Source of the DNA: Nitzschia sp. DOCU1 | Lineage: Eukaryota > Bacillariophyta > Bacillariophyceae > Bacillariales > Bacillariaceae | Length of the DNA: 64,000 nt | Assembly: GCA_951394045.1 (NCBI GenBank) | Contig: OX595996.1 | Span: 248,001-312,000, forward strand | Direction: 5' to 3' | Part shown: in pieces, positions 52,238-62,755 of the stretch | How positions within the stretch are numbered: position 1 is the first letter of the stretch | Layout: each line of letters begins with the position of its first letter | The notes under the pieces: model-generated | Databases searched by the model: none | Told to the model about the DNA's origin: nothing | What the model saw: the letters and a program-made list of their open reading frames with translations, nothing else | Position numbers and translations under genes: made by a program

Positions 52238-53817
52238 CGCTCGGACCCTTTCCGCGCCTGGCTGTGGTGGAGATTGAAGTACATGCATTCCGAACGATGG
52301 AACGAAGGAGGAGGACACAGCGCCCAAATGGGCGCCGGGAACATCCAACTGCAGCTTATTCTATAGACTCGGCGGTCGGTTAGCGAGGGCAGAGATACGG
52401 GAGCTACTACGGAATGCAATTCGCACGGAATGATGGGTTCAGGACCAACGAAATTGAATGTGCTCCAATTTTACTTGCGCCTAAAACTAGGATTTAGGAC
52501 TAATTTCGGCAAAATAGTGACCGGATTGCCAACGAATTAACGAACCAACCACTCCAACGTTGATTGCGCGTACCATCTTTGTGAATCTACTACCGGTAGT
52601 AAACCCACTAGCGAGAGTCGCGCCCAATACTCCTTTAGTTGCGCGTACGTACTACGACACCCATCATGGTTCTCCATTCGCGTCCCTTGACAGGGTTCAT
52701 ACTAGTGCTATGTGTCAACTACGCTAGGAGTAGAAGACATTCTGGTCATCGAGCCGAATAGTAACCACTCTATGTAGAAGGAACAAACACCACGCAGCAC
52801 AGGCTCCGTGGTGGGAAGAAGATCCAACTGCAGCATAACCCTAGTACTACTAGCTAGGTGAACGGAAGGGGAAACGCTTCATCGAAGAAGATCAAGAAGC
52901 TGCTTGAGGATTCTATGGTGCAGTATTCAGTACTGGCGGCTCAAACCGCAGGACGAAGGCGACGGATTGCTACTACCGGTACTTCCGGACGCCACCAGCG
53001 GGGGCGCGGCAGCAGGAGCAGCCGCGAGGACTGCTAGAGTACTTTTTGGCGGCGATTGCTGAGGAAACTGAGAAAGAAAAAGACAACCTACCCAAGTATC
53101 AGCGAATGGTGTAAAAGAAAACATATACAGTGATATCTATTTCAATAGTGTAGAGGTAATATGCCGAGTGTAGAGGTAGGACGCGAGGACCAAATCGACC
53201 AAGAAACTCCACGACGACTCACACGACCAGCCACAACCACCGGCAACAAAGGACCACCTCCTTCTGGCTGCTAGAGATTGCGGCGGCGCTATCAGCACAC
53301 TACTGAACGCCCTTCTCAAGTATGTATTACATATCCTTGTCATAGCATTGCTACTATTTTTGTTCCGCCGGTCGTCGAGGGAAGCTACCTGGTACGATGG
53401 CTACTACTAGTAGAGGTACGCATGGAGGGTATTTTACGTCCCGAATTACTCAGAAAAATTCGGAGATACCAGTACGACCGGCGGTCACGACCTCGTGCGC
53501 AATCCTATGCCTCCCCAATACGGGCATATTGATTTCGGCTAGAAGGAGAGGTAAACGAAGACATAGCGAACGTGTGCTTCCACCAAACTTTTAAGCCGAC
53601 GACCGTGTGCATCGAAGGCAAGATCTACGTTGGGCACGCTGGCATTCTTCAATTATGGCGAAGAGCTCCGGCCGCCCGCAGACATCGAGAGCCTCCGTCG
53701 GTCTTCAGCCCCTCATCATGCCAAGGGCGTTTCGGTCCCAAAACTGGAGTGCGAGTACCTCTATTGTGCTTCATTGTCATAGCGGAACCGACCCTCTTCC
53801 CGACCCTCCACAACAAA
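52238..53817. other. Intergenic, no clear gene
   Basis: 1.6 kb with many tactaccggtagta-type motifs and short open frames on both strands. None has domain features. Confidence 0.45.
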
Positions 53818-55730
53818 ATGAGGAATAACGCTTGTACTCTCCTCCTGTCAGTGATCGTCGTGTTATTTCTTTTCACGTTCGATGCCGTAGCCGAATCCAG
53901 CGAGAGTGGCTTGGCAGCACGAGTCGGCAGTGACGACGCCGAAAAGGCGCTTCCGCAACGACAACTCCGAAACTCTAAAGCCAGGATCAGATTCAGCAAT
54001 GTGATTCCAGCGTCAGGCACCATTACGGACAACCCAAGTCAAGTCTTCTCAGTGGATGTTGTCGATAGGGATGGCAATGATTTGAAGAATGTCAAGCGTT
54101 TCATCAGCGTCAATGGAGGCACTTTCACGTCCACCAATGGTAAACGAACGGAGGGCACCAACACATGGACCTTCACCAAGAACAACCTGGGTTATGGATC
54201 CATCCGCTTCTACTTCTTGGCCAAAAACAAGAAGAATAAAACCAAATCGTCGCAATATTTATCAGGGAGCAATCAGAGATACTCATCTTTGGAAGTGTTA
54301 GGTACGAACTGTTGATTGTTGGTCTCTCGCCTTTCTCGAATGCTTCTCACAGTGGCCATTTCCTTATTCTATCGATACAGAACCCCCACCGGCTCCCACT
54401 GCCTCTCCGGCCCCGAGTACGGATCCCACCGTCCAGCCATCCTCAATGCCTGTCGACGACAAGACAGCAACATCTGGTGGAGGGTCATCATCTTCAGGCG
54501 GGACACTAGATGGTCCCAAGTATGGAATGCAGCCAAACTGCTACGAAATCGACACTTCCCGTTATAATATTTGTCTAGACTTGAAGAGTCCATCCGTGGG
54601 CCAAACGGAATCCTGGATGGAAGCCTTTGCGGAGGCCAAGCAAAGTTGGGAGCAAGTCATCGTCGGGCACGTCAAGACGTATAAGGGAGTTCAGGCGGCT
54701 CTCGAGAAATACAAATTGGCGTTTGGTACCGCAAGTGTCCCAGACACCCTCGATGACATGTACATTGTCGGAGAGAAAAAGTATATAGATGGCCCAGGAA
54801 AGGTTCTGGGGAGTGGTAAGTCGAGATTTCTGTCCGTTTCTCATGTGAGGGATTCTGTCAAAACTCACTTGTGATATTTTGTACTAGCCGGTCCGACTCT
54901 TTCTTTCACCATCTCGCAGGAACCTTTAATCAAAATACCTTTGACAGGTTACATGCGATTTGATGAAGAGGATATTGGGACTCTGGAAGCTAACGGGAAG
55001 TGGATAGCAGTCATCAAACACGAGATGGCACATGTATTGGGCCTGGGCACGTTGTGGAAAGCCAATCGGGATTCGAATGGCCAGTTCCAGTACTACGGCA
55101 CAAAGGGAATCGATGTATGGGCGCAAACTTGTAACAATCTACAAAATTATCCCACCCCTCCTGTTGAAAATGACGGTGGTGGAGGGACCGCTGGTGGGCA
55201 CTGGGACGAACTATGTTTTCGTAACGAGCTCATGACAGGTTGGCTGAACACGAAAATGGATAATATCCTTTCCGTTCTAACAGTCGCAGCGTTTGAAGGT
55301 AGGTGGTTTCCTTTCCGGGACGGTGCTCCGTTCCTTGCTATCATTATTAGATACTCACTTGTCGCCTTATGCATAATTTCAAGATATTGGATATAACGTT
55401 TCCTACTCAACTGCATCGACAGAGATCATTACCTCGTCGTCTTGCTGCACCTCAGCTGTCATTCGAGGGAGGAGAGATCTTCAACCGAGCAATGTCTTTG
55501 ATCATTCATTTGGGCGACAGTCCAGCCATCTGAGTAACACGGCGTATAACCTTGCCGCAGACGAAGCCGCTAATCAGCTTCGTGGCATTAGAGCACGCGC
55601 GCCTACATCATTACCTGATGGATTTTCATTTGTTGGAGGAGATGCGATTTCGATTGTTGTCTTGGATCATGCAGATGGAATGGTAAAGGAACATACATTC
55701 GCATGGGATGATGTCCGACATCGCCTCTAA
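53818..55730 (+). CDS. Leishmanolysin-like (M8) metalloprotease, secreted
   Basis: Four exons: 53818-54301, 54381-54815, 54888-55298 and 55384-55730, all with GT-AG introns. The spliced product is 558 aa. A signal peptide is clear (LLLSVIVVLFLFTFDAVA). An Ig-like region follows, then a Pro/Ser/Thr-rich linker (EPPPAPTASPAPSTDPTVQP). The catalytic part holds GKWIAVIKHEMAHVLGLGT with the HExxH zinc motif, then GGHWDELCFRNELMTGWLN, which provides the distal His and the Met-turn of peptidase family M8. It ends with a family-like EDIGYNVSYSTAS. Diatom and other protist genomes carry many such proteases; an extracellular or cell-wall role is inferred. Met 53818 was chosen because it begins the signal peptide. 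Confidence 0.87.
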
Positions 55731-55828
55731 TTATAAAATTATTAGACCTGTTGCAGAAGAAGTTATAGATGATGTCCGACATCGCCTCTAATCATAAAAT
55801 TATTAGACCTGTTGCAGAAGAAGTTATA
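55707..55828. repeat. 61-bp direct repeat across the M8 stop codon
   Basis: 55707-55767 and 55768-55828 are near identical (one t/c difference). The first copy contains the last codons and TAA of the protease gene; the second repeats that coding end in the 3' flank. Consistent with a recent slippage or repair duplication that left the protein unchanged. Confidence 0.93.
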
Positions 55829-55893
55829 GTCGAACCGTTTCGGACCTCGTAGGATAGTGGCTTTTCGTTTATGCAAGATGCCCAGTCGAAGAT

Positions 55894-58326
55894 TTATGCG
55901 TCGACGGTCTCTGTTTCTACTGTTGCTTCACTCGAGCAAGGTTGGGGTGCTTCAACGTCGAGTTGTTTCAAAGTCGACGGAGAGTTCGAGGCGTTTCCAC
56001 AAGCGTCCTCCGTCCCGGAACCTACATCATTTCCTGCGTTTGCCACTGACGTAGTGCTCATCGCTTCGGAAGATACTTCCTCGGCAATCGTAATGTCATT
56101 TCCTGACGGTTCGACCACCTCCGAATACTGCGACGGCAATGTGATCGAAGAAACATAGTGCGCTGAACTTACAACGATATCTCCAGAAGAATTCGACTCA
56201 ACAACGGCTTTGCGATTATTGATGATGGCATCTGCTCTTTTCGCAATCGCATGATTTTCGTCTTCTGGTAATGTAGCCAAGGGCATTCTAGTAGGATTCT
56301 TGTTGGAGGAATCCAGTGGTTCTGAAGGAGACTGCCAATCAGAACTGCTATCAAACCCTTTGGGTGCACTATGGCTGTGACGTCGGTTGGCTGCCAGCTG
56401 GGCATGTTCTTCCGGCGAAGGGTTGCTGCTGTAGCTCTGTACCATTGCACCCGAGCTCCTTCGAATTCCCTCGGCCATGACGCGCCGTTGCTCAGAAGCA
56501 GGCATTCCCGCATATCTCCGGCGCATGATTACCTTGGGCACGAAAATCAGCAGTAAAACGGCCATACAAAGCAGGAAAACCAATAACGTAAACACCACAT
56601 AAAAAGATTGTGGATCGTCCTTGACAATGACTAGAATTGGTACTCCAGTCAAGAGACCTTGAAAGATACTGCTCAAGGCGAGTCCAATGTATTTGGTCTC
56701 GGCAAACTCGGCCTTGATGTCACGGGCTCGGAAGGCTTGCCAGACTGCAATTGTGATCACCGCCAAGTTGATTATCGCCAACGGAATCAAGTACGCCTTA
56801 ACATTTTCGGATCGGCATGCCCCGTAGGTCGAGACAATGCGCCCCCAGTAATCCATTCCAGCGTCATCCACCCTAGTATACGTCAATGGATCAATAATGG
56901 TCCAGCAGAGCAGGACTATGATATTGCACGTCAACAGCACTGCAAACGGAGCCAGAACATCGAATACCTTGACTTCCATCCGTACTAGCCCCGTCTTCTG
57001 ATTGAAAAGACGATTGACGCGCCACGTTTTGCTGAAGAGGGCAGCAAAGACAATTGTGAAGCCGGTGAAAGATAACCAGGGAATGGACATGCACATGGCC
57101 ACTCGTTCTTCTTCGGTGAGTGTGTAGATTGCACCCTCGTCATCGAAGGAAAGGGGTATCAGAGCACTACCTAGCACGATGACCCCACTTGCCACCATGA
57201 TGAGGAAAAAAGGCTGCGCTGCCCGAACGACAAGTTCTTTATGATAGCGAATGGTCCATATGATGCTTGCAAAGGCTGTCAGCACAATCAAAACCAGCGC
57301 CGTGTATCCCATGTAGACCAGATTGCCCAGTAAATTCTGGTCCAGCTCATAAGGGGGGAGCACGAGCGGAATCAGAGTGTATGAGATCAAGTTGGTTGCG
57401 TAAAACGACTTTGCAAGCTTGCCCCTTCGCTTAAGCTCGTAGTGAACGTCGACTGAGACGGAACCAAAGTCATAGGGGAGCTGGCCTACTAGACCGTCGA
57501 CGTATCGTCTATTCAAGTAATCCAGTTGATAGGCGGATCCATCGGTTCCCACGATAGTGATGTTGCGGGGCCGAATGTCGTCCACAAAGTCAGTCCAGTT
57601 TGGGGATCTCATTGGACTTTGATACATGATCGCTAAAACTGTAGGATTTAACTCCGCCAAAGCCTCCACTTCTGAAAGATCATCTCCAATATTTATCGCT
57701 GGACTTCCTTTGATTTCGTGCCATTGGGCCTTGCCTTCTCGTTCGTTGTCCTTGCTTATTTCGGCCCGGAAACCGTCTACTCTTGCTTCGATATTCTCCT
57801 TGTCTGAAGCGGAGACAATCAAGAATGTTCCACCCTCCGGACGCAATTGCTGCGCAACTTGTGCCATCGTGACTCCCATGAAGTAATTGTCCGTCCCGAC
57901 ATAAGCTGCTCTCGGAGTCTCAGGCATGTCCGTGTCAAAGGTGGTGATTGGAACCCCGGCCTCTTCGACGACATATTTCACTGATGGGGACAATAGCGCG
58001 ACATCACAAGGTGCAAGAGCGATTCCATCCAGCACTATATCTTGGTCAAGAATGCTGTAGTTTCGTTCTCCCCCAAGCTTGACGGCGGCCAGTTGTTCCA
58101 AAAGTTCAATTTGATAGGCACTGCAGTTGCCGACGTCTAAATTCGGCGGCTTCCAATAGTGACAGTTCAAGCCTAGTTCTCGACATCGGTTTTCCCAACC
58201 ACTTTCGACGGGGAGGAAGAAATCCGATCCACCGTTGATCAGACCGAAGTTGTATCGAAGTGCGCTGGAAGGCTCGATCAATCCGGGCTCCCCACTGCTT
58301 CGAGAAATGTACACTTGCGATGCCAT
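55894..58326 (-). CDS. Class C GPCR with sugar-binding-protein-like ectodomain
   Basis: Single exon, 810 aa. Residues about 30-320 resemble a periplasmic sugar-binding protein: LINGGSDFFLPVESGWENRC, QDIVLDGIALAPCDVALLSP, FDTDMPETPRAAYVGTDNYF and TIVGTDGSAYQLDYL. Seven membrane helices follow from about residue 335, including LVYMGYTALVLIVLTAFASI, AAQPFFLIMVASGVIVLGSA and FYVVFTLLVFLLCMAVLLLI, with FALFSKTWRV-like and FVPKVIMRR segments as in GABA-B receptors. The C-terminal 200 residues are Ser-rich and hydrophilic. So it looks like a GABA-B-type receptor with a bacterial-type ligand domain; the ligand is unknown. No signal peptide is visible before the first Met, so an upstream exon may be missing. 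It is convergent with the M8 protease gene. Confidence 0.85.
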   Translation of the reverse strand: MASQVYISRSSGEPGLIEPSSALRYNFGLINGGSDFFLPVESGWENRCRELGLNCHYWKPPNLDVGNCSAYQIELLEQLAAVKLGGERNYSILDQDIVLDGIALAPCDVALLSPSVKYVVEEAGVPITTFDTDMPETPRAAYVGTDNYFMGVTMAQVAQQLRPEGGTFLIVSASDKENIEARVDGFRAEISKDNEREGKAQWHEIKGSPAINIGDDLSEVEALAELNPTVLAIMYQSPMRSPNWTDFVDDIRPRNITIVGTDGSAYQLDYLNRRYVDGLVGQLPYDFGSVSVDVHYELKRRGKLAKSFYATNLISYTLIPLVLPPYELDQNLLGNLVYMGYTALVLIVLTAFASIIWTIRYHKELVVRAAQPFFLIMVASGVIVLGSALIPLSFDDEGAIYTLTEEERVAMCMSIPWLSFTGFTIVFAALFSKTWRVNRLFNQKTGLVRMEVKVFDVLAPFAVLLTCNIIVLLCWTIIDPLTYTRVDDAGMDYWGRIVSTYGACRSENVKAYLIPLAIINLAVITIAVWQAFRARDIKAEFAETKYIGLALSSIFQGLLTGVPILVIVKDDPQSFYVVFTLLVFLLCMAVLLLIFVPKVIMRRRYAGMPASEQRRVMAEGIRRSSGAMVQSYSSNPSPEEHAQLAANRRHSHSAPKGFDSSSDWQSPSEPLDSSNKNPTRMPLATLPEDENHAIAKRADAIINNRKAVVESNSSGDIVVSSAHYVSSITLPSQYSEVVEPSGNDITIAEEVSSEAMSTTSVANAGNDVGSGTEDACGNASNSPSTLKQLDVEAPQPCSSEATVETETVDA

Positions 58327-59019
58327 TTCTTGAGTCTTGTTCTTTCCGGACGCTTCGAGGAACCAGGAAGAAGTCTTCTTCTATTATATTGCTTTGCTTT
58401 GTCTTGAAACAAGTGGTATCTGGATGGTCTGAGTGAAACAATCCTTTCGTTGTCGTGTGAAATAAGGACAAGGTGTTGTTTGGTACGACCGGGCGAACCG
58501 ACACTGACTGGATGCGTTTCCGTGCCAGATTTCGTCTGCGTCTCTTTATTTGCATCCTTCAGCTGGCGTTAACAGATAGTCCGCCCGTGAGGAAGGGGAA
58601 GGGCTTATTCACATCTATTATTCCCTCAAGTAGCGTGGGGCAGGAGATGGCAACTTGTGTGTGGTGGTGGTGGGAGAGGGAGGGAGAAGGGGAAGGGGGA
58701 ACGGAAAGGGGGAAGATGGATGGAAAGGGGGGAAAGGAGGGGGGAGCCGCAGGAGGGAGGAGGGAAGGGGGGATGTACGGTAGGAAAGAAGAGGGTAAAG
58801 GGTGGGGTAGAATTGGAATGTAGGGAGAGTAGGGGAGTGAAGCCACCGGTCGACTGGGTGGCGGATGGGAACGAAGATAGCAGAGTAAAAACAACGCGGC
58901 GTTGTTGCGTGCGTGATCGCGCGCCACGCATCAGAAGGGCAATGGATATCGAAAGAAGAGAAATATAAACTACTGGAGACGGATGGATAGGACGGGAGGA
59001 ACACATTGCGAAATTGTCG
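58327..59019. other. Intergenic with polypurine tract
   Basis: Holds the promoter side of the GPCR gene and a G/A-rich tract (listed separately). No gene supported; the frames here on both strands are low-complexity artefacts. Confidence 0.55.
58656..58816. repeat. G-rich polypurine tract
   Basis: About 160 bases composed almost only of G and A on the plus strand, with many G-runs of three to six (for example ggaaaggggggaaaggaggg). It could form G-quadruplex or triplex structure. It produces long spurious frames on both strands. Confidence 0.85.
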
Positions 59020-59799
59020 ATGAAAGAAGTCGAAATGACTGGTTTTGTGTATGATGTCAGTTTGGGATGGTTAGCTGGTTGGAATCGTGATAAACTGTAT
59101 GAAGAAGATCCTAAAAGAGTAAAGTGGATAAAAATGTTGGAAGTAAATAATATGCGGAAGGCTGATGCGGAAACGGAGCAAGACAAGTGTGTTGGGTATC
59201 AAATGATGGTGTGGAATGGAGAAGTATATCAGCAGTGGTTAGAAATTAGGCCTTCTAAAGTGAAGGCAGGATATGGATTGTTCGCATGTTGTCGGTTTGA
59301 AAGGGGTGATATTATCTCAGCTGAGGTGCCAGGGGAATCATATGGACAGTTCGAGCTAAGTGAGGAGCCCCCCAACAGTGATAATTTGAATTTAGGAGTT
59401 GCGTGGGCAGCTGTGAAATTGGAAAACGATCTTAGACGAGCCTCCAATGCCATTTACGTCGAAGCAAATGGTCTTTTACGTGCAAGAAGTAGAATCCTCC
59501 CTGGCTCAGAAATACTGGTTGATAGTGGCTCTGATGTTTCCATTTACGGCATGGAATACTTAGATTGTGTTGTTATGCCAAACAAGCCATCTCATTACCG
59601 CAATTGGTGGAGTCCAGTCCAATTAGGAAAGGTTGTGTCTGGTTCGAAGACGGGGGGTTATGTGGTGGTGTACGGTGCACAAAGGAACAGAATTCATGTG
59701 ACAGAAGAAGAGGTGAAGAAGATAGCAATCACCAGTGCTTATAATCGAGAGATAGAAGAAGAAGAAGAAAGAGAAAGGAAGAGACAAAAAATCTTTTAA
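59020..59799 (+). CDS. SET-domain-like protein
   Basis: Single exon, 259 aa from ATG 59020. RPSKVKAGYGLFACCRFERG followed by DIISAEVPGES resembles the start of SET domains (S...GxGLFA...I..G..I...G). RRASNAIYVEANGLLRARSR followed by ILPGSEILVDSGSD resembles the NHxxxPNA...I..GEEL..dYG end. The canonical NHSC is replaced by RRAS, and the insert between is short. A protein methyltransferase is possible, but key residues are altered. The C-terminus is a charged helix (EEEEERERKRQKI). No family-specific partner nearby except the divergent histone H3 variant 3 kb downstream. The base composition is more AT-rich than the neighbouring receptor genes. Confidence 0.5.
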   Translation: MKEVEMTGFVYDVSLGWLAGWNRDKLYEEDPKRVKWIKMLEVNNMRKADAETEQDKCVGYQMMVWNGEVYQQWLEIRPSKVKAGYGLFACCRFERGDIISAEVPGESYGQFELSEEPPNSDNLNLGVAWAAVKLENDLRRASNAIYVEANGLLRARSRILPGSEILVDSGSDVSIYGMEYLDCVVMPNKPSHYRNWWSPVQLGKVVSGSKTGGYVVVYGAQRNRIHVTEEEVKKIAITSAYNREIEEEEERERKRQKIF

Positions 59800-59874
59800 G
59801 TGGAGTTGGCATTGTCGCTTATGAATAGAGATGTGATTAGATATTTCATATACAGTACTATGAGTATCGGCCCC

Positions 59875-60977
59875 TCATGCGATAAGCAACTCTGTATATG
59901 CTTCTGTTCCAACAATGTGTTCAGCATCGGTGGGGTACAAATACGAGATATGGATCGTGATTTCATTGTTTTGGATTTTGTCTGTTGCATTGGTGGCTGC
60001 GTCAACAACAGAGCCCATCATGAACCAACCAACGATTGTCCAACCTCCATTGTCATTAATATGCTCGACCATCTCATCAAATTTCTGTCGCAAGGTAAGA
60101 CGGTTGCGTTCTTGGTCTGATGTTGTGTGGTTGGTGCAGTAGTTTTCATAGTTTTGAAAGAAGAGCTTGGTTGTGCGGAGAGAACGAAAGCCCAGGACAG
60201 TAGTAGTGCTGGTGGCGGGGGCATTGTCCAGGGGAAAAATTGAATCGTGGTCTACGGGATTGATAGAGGATGGAATAGGGAACTCAAGGTCTATCTCGTA
60301 AACAGAAGAAGTATGGCTTGTGGAATGTTGGCAGGAACAACCAGATTTGCCTTTTGTCTGTCACATTGAATGCCGAGACAGGTTTGTTCCGGACATACAT
60401 GGACACAATGCAAAGTAATGTCCTTGTTGGTGAGGATGAAGTAGTTGGTTTCTCCAATGTTACGTGGCATGGTCATTAGACTTTCAGTACTTTGAAGATG
60501 GTCTTGGATGGATCGTAGAGGTAAGAATGGAGATCTTGGTAGGTGCAAAATGGGGAGGAAATCCCCCAAGGTCTGTTGAACGGGGTAGGGTTCAGAGCAA
60601 CAGAAAGGAACACCTACAAATTGTCCTCCGTTCAAGATTTTGAGGAGTCGGGATGCTTCGTCGGTGGAGCGTGGAAGGATAGCGGCACAGTGAGGAGGAT
60701 TCTCAAGATCTGCCACTAAGAAGTACCGATTGTAGGTTGTGGTAGTGGCGGTTTTAGTCCGTTTGTTGGGTCCAAAGTTGCCGTTGGACATGATTCTACT
60801 AGTGTTGTTACTTGTTGTCCCCATAGTACAAGAGAGGACAAAGAAACGAACCATAGTATTGTCTCGTCTGTTAGCGTTTTTGGGGTCTCGGAGGTACGCG
60901 ACATTGACAAAGCGGCAGTTGTTTTCATACATGGCTGTGTCGACAAAAGGGGAGAAGATTTGCTTTGAAAATAGCAT
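59875..60977 (-). CDS. Unrecognised ORF with a frame break
   Basis: Two good-looking frames on the minus strand overlap. The first runs 60977-60291 (228 aa; contains RYFLVADLENPPHCAAILPR and LKILNGGQFVGVPFCCSEPY). The second is open from about 60366 to 59875 with no start (contains VYEIDLEFPIPSSINPVDHD, KLFFQNYENYCTNHTTSDQE and GGWTIVGWFMMGSVVDAATN). Moving from the first to the second requires a minus-one shift between 60366 and 60300. Both look like protein and together would give about 360 aa. Function not recognised. A sequencing indel, decay or programmed frameshifting are alternatives. Confidence 0.45.
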
Positions 60978-61319
60978 TGTGGTGAAAAGAATAGTATATG
61001 TAAAGGGACGATGAAAATATATTATGAGAAGAAGTCATAGTCGTACTAGTATAATAGTTTTGGAAAGGCTACGGTAAGAGGAGTGGTAAAGTTTTAGCAA
61101 TTTTTCCAGGTAAGGATGATATCCTATGAGTTTGTAGTTGATGGGGTTGTCTTGGGGAGGGTTCGGGTTCTCTTTTCTGTCAACAGTGGGGTGTATTGTA
61201 CGTTTGAGGAAAAAAGAGCACCTGGCGTGGGTGAGATGCAAATTTGGAGAAGCGAAGAAGCTCATAATGTTGTTCTATAGTGTTAATCAATTGGCAAGTG
61301 AGACGCTTTGTTCGTGAAA
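60978..61319. other. Short intergenic region between divergent ORFs
   Basis: AT-rich, presumed promoters of the flanking unrecognised ORFs. No feature seen. Confidence 0.4.
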
Positions 61320-61979
61320 ATGGATACCCCCCACAACTCTTCTGCAACAATGGTGTCGCCTGATTTGATCTCAGCAAAAAGGCAACTGGTGATGCCTACC
61401 ACCAGTAGGAAGCAGTCTGGTTTTGCGGAGGACGAGAAGGAGGATGGTTTTGGTAATGAGGGTGGAAGCGAGAGGAAGAAGAGTAAACAATGTGATGCTT
61501 TACTTCTAGAAAGGGATCGAACTTATTCCATGAAATTGGAAATAGTACCCCAAGGGACTTCTCCAGTTAACCTCCGCAGTTCTCACCCAGAATTGTTCGT
61601 TGAAAGTCTTCTCGGAAACATTGATATCATTTGGTGCAATGATGGAAACCGAGAAGGATTCATTGATCCTTTGATGAAGGCTTTGTTTTCCCCTGATAAA
61701 AGGGATATAAAAGCACTGAAGATAATGGAAGAACTAAAGAGGAACACACACATCTTCGCTGCCACTGGACGCAGAGTAAGTCCAACAGAAAATCAAGTTC
61801 AAATGAAACAAGGCAACAATGGCGCTATGTACAAGTTGACGTATTTGATACGAAGAAGGATTGAGACTGGACAAGTTGCAGAGAGGGAACAGCGAAAATG
61901 CTTGGAGTATATGGCAGAGGTAATGTTTGCTTACACAGAAAGGAGAATACATGAAAGGATGTTGTCTTGTTTTTCATAA
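61320..61979 (+). CDS. Hypothetical protein, family not recognised
   Basis: Single exon, 219 aa from ATG 61320. A basic, Ser-rich N-terminus (GGSERKKSKQCDALLLERDR) precedes a globular-looking core (LFVESLLGNIDIIWCNDGNR, then DPLMKALFSPDKRDIKALKI) and a helical C-terminus (RRIETGQVAEREQRKCLEYM). No motif assigned. Sits in the AT-rich block together with the SET-like gene. Confidence 0.5.
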   Translation: MDTPHNSSATMVSPDLISAKRQLVMPTTSRKQSGFAEDEKEDGFGNEGGSERKKSKQCDALLLERDRTYSMKLEIVPQGTSPVNLRSSHPELFVESLLGNIDIIWCNDGNREGFIDPLMKALFSPDKRDIKALKIMEELKRNTHIFAATGRRVSPTENQVQMKQGNNGAMYKLTYLIRRRIETGQVAEREQRKCLEYMAEVMFAYTERRIHERMLSCFS

Positions 61980-62032
61980 TATCAATGGTCGTCACTCATC
62001 TTCTTCTCTCCTCTCCTCTCCTCTCCTCTGGA

Positions 62033-62334
62033 TGAAGTTTCTCAATAGTAGTAACAAGAGCAGGGAAGGACAATATGGGAATATTGGTGCGGTGTACTCT
62101 GTCCCGTCTGATTTCAATCGTACTCCATCAAAGAGCATGGTTCGCTGGGATCAACGTATTGTGGACGAGGATGTAGCGAGGCTTATGCGGATGGTTTATT
62201 CTCCAATTCCAGGCAGTGATTTCGCCTCAAGCGGCTGTGTTACTGTCGAAGCTCATTACTCTCCCCCGTATTGCAAAATAGCAAAGGAAGAATTTGGATT
62301 TGGAAAGTATAATGCTACTACCAATTTGGGTTGA
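62033..62334 (+). CDS. Small hypothetical protein
   Basis: Open frame of 100 aa from ATG 62033, just after a tctcc pentanucleotide microsatellite (about 62004-62027). Contains SVPSDFNRTPSKSMVRWDQR and VDEDVARLMRMVYSPIPGSD, which look like real protein. It follows the 61320 gene on the same strand in another frame and might be a further exon of it. Not recognised. Confidence 0.35.
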
Positions 62335-62755
62335 CCAAGGGACTCCTTGCATGGTCGTCGGTAAAAGGTAATGGTGGTAGCTGCTGTGAGAAAAGCGATG
62401 AAGAACAAGAATGGTGAGAAAAGGGTAGTAGGAGTATATAGTACATAGAAGAAGAATAAGTTTCACGAATTGTTATTTCTCTAGTAGTAATAACAGTAGT
62501 AGTAAGTAATCGTACGAGTAGCAGCATCAGAGGAATAGTACTACCGGTAGTAGTACCACTAGCTCTTCCTGCATATTTTGTGAGACCACGGCAGTTCCGT
62601 GCTCGGCTCGCATCACCATACGGCACTCGGACCGTCCCTGGGGGCGAGTTAAAAGCCTTCGAGGCAATATTCACGATCTCCTTATTAGGCCTAGATCTAT
62701 AACAATATTAATGTATGAGTAGCATAGCATAGCAGTACCACTAGCCTAGTACTTT
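62335..62755. other. Intergenic with a protein-like plus-strand stretch
   Basis: Plus 62461-62703 is open without an ATG, with hydrophobic then basic segments (PVVVPLALPAYFV; RPRQFRARLASPYGTRTVPG). It could be a relic or an exon. Not called as a gene. Confidence 0.35.

Noticed and set aside
58559..59186. Several 100-180 codon frames over the polypurine tract
   Set aside because: Low-complexity Pro/Ser/Leu or Gly/Glu strings produced by the G/A-rich sequence.
62318..62674. 118-codon minus-strand frame
   Set aside because: Composition driven by TAC/TAG simple repeats; the plus-strand reading of the same region looks more protein-like, though it also could not be called.
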